Below are positions 1-6,185 of a DNA stretch of 6,185 bases, piece by piece. Both the position numbers and the translations under genes were made by a program. The DNA is from Pseudomonadota bacterium (lineage in GTDB: Bacteria > Pseudomonadota > Gammaproteobacteria > Steroidobacterales > Steroidobacteraceae). Every line of letters starts with the position of its first letter. Position 1 is the stretch's first letter. Below the pieces are notes generated by a model that did no database searches, was not told the origin of the DNA, and was given only the letters and a program-made list of their open reading frames with translations. Where the stretch lies: positions 1-6,185 of the forward strand of contig QGUX01000210.1 of NCBI GenBank assembly GCA_003242275.1. The letters run 5' to 3'.

Positions 1-3045
<3,045 letters not shown>

Positions 3046-3050
3046 CGGAT

Positions 3051-3057
3051 TCACCTT
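3051..3057 (-). promoter_or_regulatory. Ribosome binding site of rpoB
   Basis: On the minus strand the sequence AAGGTGA lies 5 nt before the rpoB ATG. AGGTGA matches the 3' half of the full Shine–Dalgarno consensus AAGGAGGTGA, which explains the short spacing and supports the chosen start. Confidence 0.7.
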
Positions 3058-3070
3058 GACCTTCAATTCA

Positions 3071-3127
3071 TGAAAGACGCGCGCACCGGCACCGCCGCCC
3101 CTCGCGGAGCGGCGGCACGGCGCGCGT
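3071..3127 (-). terminator. Long GC hairpin between rplL and rpoB, possible attenuator or processing site
   Basis: The transcript of the minus strand can fold into a long hairpin. Eight outer pairs join 3127–3120 to 3084–3077, followed by an asymmetric internal loop (CGTG opposite TGCCGGT). Ten inner pairs with one G·U join 3115–3106 to 3101–3092, closed by a GCGA tetraloop (GNRA type). It is followed by CTTTC, a poor U-tract. In E. coli the rplL–rpoB spacer holds a partial terminator and an RNase III site that lower rpoBC expression relative to rplJL. The same position and a long duplex make an equivalent role likely, but this is inference, and the weak U-tract argues against an efficient intrinsic terminator. 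Confidence 0.45.
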
Positions 3128-3130
3128 TGT

Positions 3131-3146
3131 GGGGCACCAGGGCCCC
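3131..3146 (-). other. Small GC hairpin after rplL
   Basis: Twenty nucleotides after the rplL stop codon, GGGGC and GCCCC can pair around the 6-nt loop CCTGGT. It lies immediately upstream of the larger spacer hairpin and is not followed by a T-run. It may simply be part of a structured rplL–rpoB spacer. Function unknown. Confidence 0.3.
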
Positions 3147-3165
3147 GTGGCGAAGCATGGCCGTC

Positions 3166-3555
3166 TTACTTGACGACCACCTTGGCGCCGGCTTCCTCGA
3201 GCTTCTTCTTCATTCCCTCGACGTCGGCCTTGCTCACGCCTTCCTTCACCAGCGCGGGCACGCCCTCGACCAGGTCCTTGGCCTCCTTCAGGCCCAGGCC
3301 GGTGATCTCGCGCACCACCTTGATGACGCCGACCTTCTTGTCGGCCGGGTATTCCTGCAGCGTGATGCTGAACTCGGTCTGCTCCTCGGCCGGGGCGGCG
3401 GCAGCGGCGGCGCCGGCAGCCGGGGCGGCGGCCACGGCCACCGGGGCGGCGGCGGTCACGCCGAACTTCTTCTCGAGGTCGGCGATCAGCTCGACGACTT
3501 CCATCACGCTGAGGTTCGCAATCGCCTCGACGATCTCTTCACGGGAAACGGCCAT
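3166..3555 (-). CDS. rplL: 50S ribosomal protein L7/L12
   Basis: This is the flexible stalk protein of the 50S subunit. It is present in several copies bound to L10 and recruits and stimulates the translational GTPases. The product has 129 residues. The N-terminal dimerisation and L10-binding helices span about 1–34 ([20 protein letters not shown]). An Ala/Pro/Gly hinge spans about 35–56, and the globular C-terminal domain runs from about 57 to the end with [21 protein letters not shown]79, R82 and K93 match E. coli K70, R73 and K84 on the factor-binding face. The protein is slightly longer than the usual 120–125 residues because the Ala-rich hinge is extended, and that hinge is low-complexity GCC/GCG DNA. 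The start at 3555 is preferred over an in-frame upstream ATG at 3600 because TGGAG lies 7 nt before it and [12 protein letters not shown] matches the family. It ends in TAA and lies 54 nt after rplJ. Confidence 0.98.
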   Translation of the reverse strand: MAVSREEIVEAIANLSVMEVVELIADLEKKFGVTAAAPVAVAAAPAAGAAAAAAPAEEQTEFSITLQEYPADKKVGVIKVVREITGLGLKEAKDLVEGVPALVKEGVSKADVEGMKKKLEEAGAKVVVK

Positions 3556-3609
3556 TTCAGTTCTCCAGATAAATCGGTTGGTCGGGAATCGTTGTTGCAA
3601 AAACCGGCT

Positions 3610-4140
3610 TCAGCCCGCCGCCTGCTGCTTGTCGCGGATCGCGACCACAGTGCGGACGAGCTTGGTGGGCACCGCGTTGAGGGTTCCGACGAGCTTCTGC
3701 AGCGGGGCCTTCATCACGCCCAGCAGCATCGACAGCGCCTGCTCCCTCGTCGGCAGGCTCGCGACCTTGTCGAGGTCCTTCGCGGAGAGGACTTCCCCCC
3801 CGATCGAAAGGCTCGTCGGCACGAGCTTGTCGTTGGCCTTCGCGAAGTCCTTGATCACGCGCGCCGCGGCGCCCGGATCATCCTTCGAGAAAGCCAGCAC
3901 CAGCGGCCCCTTCAGCCTGGTCCCCAGAGGCTCGAAAGCCGTGCCGGCCAGGGCCCGGCGCGCCAGCGTGTTCTTGACCACACGCATGTACACGCCCGAC
4001 GCCCGCGCCTTGCTGCGCAGCTCCGTCATCTGGGTGACCGTCAGGCCCCGGTACTCGGCGGCCACCACGGACAGGGCTTTCGCCGCGACCGCGTTGACCT
4101 CCTCGACCAGCGCCTTCTTGCCTTCCAGGTTCAGTGGCAT
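3610..4140 (-). CDS. rplJ: 50S ribosomal protein L10
   Basis: This is the base of the ribosomal stalk. It binds 23S rRNA next to L11 and carries the L7/L12 dimers on its C-terminal helix. The product has 176 residues, within the usual 165–180. The N-terminal rRNA-binding domain is recognisable from MPLNLEGKKALVEEVN, AAEYRGLTVTQMTELRSKAR and GVYMRVVKNTLARRAL (about 1–65). GPLVLAFSKDDPGAAARVIKDF follows at about 78–99, and the C-terminal helical tail begins near 128. The start at 4140 fits the family N-terminus and has TGGAG 8 nt upstream. An upstream in-frame ATG at 4206 would add 22 unrelated residues and run into the leader. The 231-nt leader carries an L10-type RNA structure, so translation is probably repressed by free L10–L7/L12. 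It is followed closely by rplL, its binding partner. Confidence 0.97.
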   Translation of the reverse strand: MPLNLEGKKALVEEVNAVAAKALSVVAAEYRGLTVTQMTELRSKARASGVYMRVVKNTLARRALAGTAFEPLGTRLKGPLVLAFSKDDPGAAARVIKDFAKANDKLVPTSLSIGGEVLSAKDLDKVASLPTREQALSMLLGVMKAPLQKLVGTLNAVPTKLVRTVVAIRDKQQAAG

Positions 4141-4178
4141 TGATCTAGCTCCAGTTGAATCACCAAACGGGCGGCTTC

Positions 4179-4191
4179 GGGGCGACGCCCC
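4179..4191 (-). other. Short hairpin in rplJ leader near the start region
   Basis: On the minus strand GGGGC and GCCCC pair around the loop GTC, about 26 nt upstream of the rplJ Shine–Dalgarno sequence. It could be part of the leader fold that controls access to the start site. Only the pairing is visible, and the role is inferred. Confidence 0.3.
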
Positions 4192-4212
4192 TGACCACCC
4201 TCCCATTCACAC

Positions 4213-4320
4213 GACGGTGACCAACATCGATTCCCGATGTGTGTGCACCATCTGCGCAGGCATCCCCTCGTCATTAAGGACTCGCGCCGGTCGCCCGGCC
4301 TCGTCCGCCTGCGGTCTTCG
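4213..4320 (-). ncRNA. L10 leader, autoregulatory 5' UTR of rplJ-rplL
   Basis: This stretch matches the conserved ribosomal protein L10 leader. On the minus strand CGAAGACCGCAGGC (4320–4307) is followed by a variable GC stem region with CTTAATGACG, and then GCCTGCGCAGATGGTG. GCAGGC (4312–4307) pairs perfectly with GCCTGC (4261–4256). The flanking AGAC and GCAGATGG form the purine-rich kink-turn-like bulge known in this family to bind L10–(L7/L12)4. Downstream, GATGGTG (4252–4246) can pair with CACCGTC (4219–4213), enclosing a perfect six-pair hairpin ACATCG/CGATGT with loop GGAAT (4240–4224). GATGG is needed by both arms, so the two folds could compete. In relatives, binding of the complex blocks rplJ translation and, by coupling, rplL. 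The motif and pairing are seen directly, and the regulatory role comes from the family. Confidence 0.85.
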
Positions 4321-4329
4321 ACGATGACC

Positions 4330-4355
4330 GGCGGAGCACATCGCTGCACCCCGCC
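4330..4355 (-). other. Ten-pair hairpin upstream of the L10 leader core
   Basis: Seventeen nucleotides after the rplA stop codon, GGCGGGGTGC (4355–4346) can pair with GTGCTCCGCC (4339–4330) across the loop AGCGAT, giving ten continuous pairs of which three are G·U. No T-run follows, so it does not look like an intrinsic terminator. It may be the outer domain of the rplJ leader or an mRNA end or processing element for rplKA. Confidence 0.45.
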
Positions 4356-4371
4356 GACCCACATCAAACCT

Positions 4372-5064
4372 TCAAACCAAAGTCGAGTGATCGACGAGCA
4401 CGCCCGGCCCCATCGTGGAGCTCAGCGTGACCCGCTTCAGGTAAACGCCCTTCGACGTCGACGGCTTGGCTTTCTGCAGGTCCGCCACCAGCGCCTTGAG
4501 GTTCTCCACCAGCGCCTGCGGCTCGAAGCTCGCCTTGCCGATGGTGGCGTGGATGATGCCCGCCTTGTCGACGCGGTAGCGCACCTGGCCCGACTTGGCG
4601 TTCTTCACCGCACCGGCCACGTCCGGCGTCACGGTGCCCACCTTCGGGTTGGGCATCAGGCCGCGGGGACCCAGGATCTGGCCCAGCTGGCCCACCACGC
4701 GCATCGCATCGGGGCTGGCGATCACGACGTCGAAATCGATCTGCCCGGCCTTCACCTTCTCGGCCAGGTCTTCCATGCCCACCAGGTCGGCGCCGGCGGC
4801 CTTCGCGGCCTCCTGGTTCTTGCCGGAGGTGAACACGGCCACGCGCACGGTCTTGCCGATGCCGTGCGGCATCACGGTGGAGCCGCGCACCTGCTGGTCG
4901 GACTTGGTCGCGTCGATGCCGAGGTTGACCGCGACGTCGACGGACTCGTTGAACTTCGCCTTCGCGAACTCCTTGACGAGCTGCAGGGCTTCTTCGATCG
5001 GGTAGGCCTTGCCCGGGACCAGCTTTTCCTTCCAGGCCTTCTTACGCTTCGCAACAGTTGCCAT
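4372..5064 (-). CDS. rplA: 50S ribosomal protein L1
   Basis: L1 binds 23S rRNA and forms the mobile L1 stalk that helps release deacylated tRNA from the E site. In many bacteria it also represses translation of its own rplK-rplA mRNA. The product has 230 residues, near the usual 229–235. The order is the N-terminal [10 protein letters not shown], then [20 protein letters not shown] (about 42–61), [15 protein letters not shown] (64–78), and the family signature around residues 119–141 ([19 protein letters not shown]). The C-terminal part of domain I follows with [17 protein letters not shown]. The C-terminus is short and ends STLV. The start at 5064 has AAGGAG 8 nt upstream. It lies 12 nt after rplK, which fits the usual two-gene unit, and the 231-nt gap to rplJ marks the start of the next regulated unit. 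Confidence 0.98.
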   Translation of the reverse strand: MATVAKRKKAWKEKLVPGKAYPIEEALQLVKEFAKAKFNESVDVAVNLGIDATKSDQQVRGSTVMPHGIGKTVRVAVFTSGKNQEAAKAAGADLVGMEDLAEKVKAGQIDFDVVIASPDAMRVVGQLGQILGPRGLMPNPKVGTVTPDVAGAVKNAKSGQVRYRVDKAGIIHATIGKASFEPQALVENLKALVADLQKAKPSTSKGVYLKRVTLSSTMGPGVLVDHSTLV

Positions 5065-5072
5065 GGTTCGCG

Positions 5073-5078
5073 CTCCTT
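5073..5078 (-). promoter_or_regulatory. Ribosome binding site of rplA overlapping the rplK stop
   Basis: AAGGAG lies 8 nt before the rplA ATG, and its first two bases are part of the rplK TAA stop codon (5079–5077). This close packing favours translational coupling of L11 and L1, so repression at the rplK start would also reduce L1. Confidence 0.75.
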
Positions 5079-5508
5079 ACAGGCCTTCCACGTCCACGCC
5101 CATGCTGCGGGCCGAGCCCGCGATGGTGCGCACCGCCGCCTCGAGGTCGGCTGCGGTCAGGTCCGGCTGCTTGGTCTTCGCGATCTCCTCGAGCTGCTTG
5201 CGCGTGATCTTGCCCACCTTGCTGGTGTTGGGCGTGCCGCTGCCCTTCTCGATGCCGATGGCCTTGCGGATCAGCACCGAGGCCGGCGGCGTCTTCATGA
5301 TGAAGGTGAAGCTGCGGTCCGAGTACACCGTGATCACCACGGGAATCGGCAGCCCCTTCTCCAGCTTCTGCGTCGCAGCGTTGAACTGCTTGCAGAACTC
5401 CATGATGTTGACGCCCTGCTGGCCGAGCGCCGGGCCGATCGGCGGCGACGGGTTGGCAGATCCCGCAGGGACCTGCAACTTCACGTAGCCCTGTACCTTC
5501 TTCGCCAT
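5077..5508 (-). CDS. rplK: 50S ribosomal protein L11
   Basis: L11 binds the GTPase-associated region of 23S rRNA, contacts elongation factors, and is needed for the RelA stringent response and for thiostrepton action. The product has 143 residues, the usual length. The N-terminal domain carries [20 protein letters not shown], with P22, P23 and P26 corresponding to the prolines of the thiostrepton and factor contact. [20 protein letters not shown] follows at about 58–77. The C-terminal rRNA-binding domain has [16 protein letters not shown] and the closing [17 protein letters not shown]. The start at 5508 is preferred to an ATG 27 codons upstream because [13 protein letters not shown] is the family N-terminus, AGGAG lies 6 nt before it, and the extension would be translated hairpin DNA. 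It is the first gene of the rplKA unit, 143 nt after nusG. Confidence 0.98.
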   Translation of the reverse strand: MAKKVQGYVKLQVPAGSANPSPPIGPALGQQGVNIMEFCKQFNAATQKLEKGLPIPVVITVYSDRSFTFIMKTPPASVLIRKAIGIEKGSGTPNTSKVGKITRKQLEEIAKTKQPDLTAADLEAAVRTIAGSARSMGVDVEGL

Positions 5509-5514
5509 AGACTG

Positions 5515-5520
5515 CTCCTG
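5515..5520 (-). promoter_or_regulatory. Ribosome binding site of rplK
   Basis: CAGGAG on the minus strand leaves 6 nt to the ATG at 5508. It fixes the start against the upstream in-frame ATG at 5589. Autogenous repression by L1 would be expected to act on sequences close to this site. Confidence 0.7.
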
Positions 5521-5651
5521 GGTCCGAACGCCCCCGCCTTCGCGGGCGGCTCCCCATTGGTTACGGGCCTCGTGGCCCGGGATGCACACACGGCCTTGCG
5601 GCCGACCTCATGGCTGCGCCGCCGCGCGGGCGGCGGCACGGCCAAAAACCT
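5521..5651 (-). repeat. nusG–rplK spacer with four consecutive GC-rich hairpins
   Basis: This spacer has no gene but can form four stem-loops in a row in the transcript. The first (5643–5612) has ten continuous pairs, GTGCCGCCGC with GCGGCGGCGC and one G·U, around the loop CCGC, plus three more pairs after a C·A mismatch. The second (5604–5591) is CGGCC/GGCCG with a GCAA tetraloop. The third (5579–5564) is CGGGCC/GGCCCG with loop ACGA. The fourth (5546–5533) is CCCGC/GCGGG with loop GAAG. None is followed by a T-run, so no intrinsic terminator is supported. In E. coli this spacer holds the rplK promoter and leader, including the L1 target. GTAACCAATGGGGAGC (5564–5549) may take part in L1 binding, but I could not confirm that. 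No convincing −35/−10 pair was seen. Confidence 0.5.
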
Positions 5652-6185
5652 TCAGACCTTCTCGACCTGCGAGAAGTCCAGCTCCACCGGCGTGGAACGG
5701 CCGAGAATCTGCACGGCCACCTGCAGCCGGTTCTTCTCGTAGTTCACCGACTCCACCACGCCGTTGAAGTCGTTGAACGGGCCGTGCGTCACGCGCACCA
5801 CCTGCCCGGGCTCGAACAGCACCTTCGGGCGCGGCTTGTCCACGCCCTCCTCGACGCGACGCAGGATCTGGTTGGCCTCCCGGTCGCTGATCGGGGCCGG
5901 CTTGTCGCTGGTGCCGCCGATGAATCCCAGCACCTTGGGCACGTCGCGCACGAGGTGCCAGGTCTGCTCGTCCATCTCCATCTGCACCAGCACGTAGCCG
6001 GGATAGAACTTGCGCTCGCTCTTGCGCTTCTGGCCCTCGCGCATCTCGACCACCTCCTCGGTGGGCACGAGGATCTCGCCGAACTTGTGCTCGAGTCCCT
6101 CGCGCTTGATGCGCTCCTTCAGCGCCTCGGCCACGCGGTGCTCGAAGTTCGAGTAGGCGTGGACCACGTACCAACGCAATGCCAT
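5652..6185 (-). CDS. nusG: Transcription termination/antitermination factor NusG
   Basis: NusG binds the RNA polymerase clamp through its N-terminal domain and suppresses pausing. Its C-terminal KOW domain bridges to Rho or to ribosomal protein S10, linking transcription with termination or translation. The product has 177 residues, the usual length. The NGN domain spans about 3–115 ([66 protein letters not shown]). The KOW domain spans about 124–177 ([39 protein letters not shown]). The ATG is the last codon at the window edge, so the ribosome binding site and a slightly earlier start cannot be checked, but RWYVV at residue 4 fits many relatives. L161 stands where E. coli has F165, an unusual change. 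secE is the usual upstream neighbour, outside the window. Confidence 0.97.
   Translation of the reverse strand: MALRWYVVHAYSNFEHRVAEALKERIKREGLEHKFGEILVPTEEVVEMREGQKRKSERKFYPGYVLVQMEMDEQTWHLVRDVPKVLGFIGGTSDKPAPISDREANQILRRVEEGVDKPRPKVLFEPGQVVRVTHGPFNDFNGVVESVNYEKNRLQVAVQILGRSTPVELDFSQVEKV

Noticed and set aside
4340..4367. Possible promoter for rplJ (TTGATG, then AGCGAT about 16 nt later)
   Set aside because: The −10 part matches the consensus at only two positions and the −35 overlaps the rplA stop. The sequence is better explained by the hairpin at 4330–4355.
5509..5589. In-frame N-terminal extension of rplK starting at 5589
   Set aside because: The extra 27 residues do not resemble L11, and a good ribosome binding site sits before the conserved start at 5508.
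5612..5643. Intrinsic terminator after nusG
   Set aside because: The stem is strong, but it is followed by ATGAGG rather than a T-run on the transcribed strand.
4237..5742. Plus-strand open frame of 501 codons antisense to rplA and rplK
   Set aside because: It shows the same codon-bias shadow composition. It covers the L10 leader and the hairpin spacer, and the conserved proteins lie on the other strand.

Overview
The window is a GC-rich, gap-free piece of the conserved bacterial transcription/translation cluster nusG–rplK–rplA–rplJ–rplL–rpoB. All genes are on the minus strand, so the biological order runs from base 6185 down to base 1. The protein sequences point to a proteobacterium with strong G/C third-position bias. 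NusG, L10, L7/L12 and β read most like Gammaproteobacteria (NusG carries [19 protein letters not shown] and [16 protein letters not shown]), but I cannot fix the order without a search. Nothing indicates horizontal transfer, a mobile element, CRISPR, or a tRNA or rRNA gene.

Layout in transcription order: nusG (6185–5652, its ATG exactly at the window edge); a 143-nt spacer packed with GC-rich hairpins; rplK (5508–5077); a 12-nt spacer; rplA (5064–4372); a 231-nt spacer holding a recognisable L10 autoregulatory leader RNA; rplJ (4140–3610); a 54-nt spacer; rplL (3555–3166); a 120-nt spacer with a long GC hairpin that may act as a processing site or attenuator; and rpoB (3045–1), cut by the window end after 1015 codons, roughly three quarters of the gene. 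rpoC would be expected next, beyond base 1.

The genes work as one growth-linked unit. NusG is a transcription elongation factor that binds RNA polymerase. L11 and the L10–(L7/L12) complex form the ribosomal GTPase-associated stalk, L1 forms the opposite L1 stalk, and β is the catalytic subunit of RNA polymerase. In characterised relatives L1 represses its own rplKA mRNA, L10–L7/L12 represses rplJL, and an attenuator or RNase III site between rplL and rpoB uncouples the abundant ribosomal proteins from the scarcer polymerase. The spacer structures here fit that scheme.

I find no undescribed system. The items most worth a second look are a Phe-to-Leu change in NusG at the position equivalent to E. 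coli F165, the L10 leader with its extra hairpins, and GC hairpins in two spacers that share an identical 13-nt arm. The long plus-strand open frames are codon-bias shadows of the real genes.
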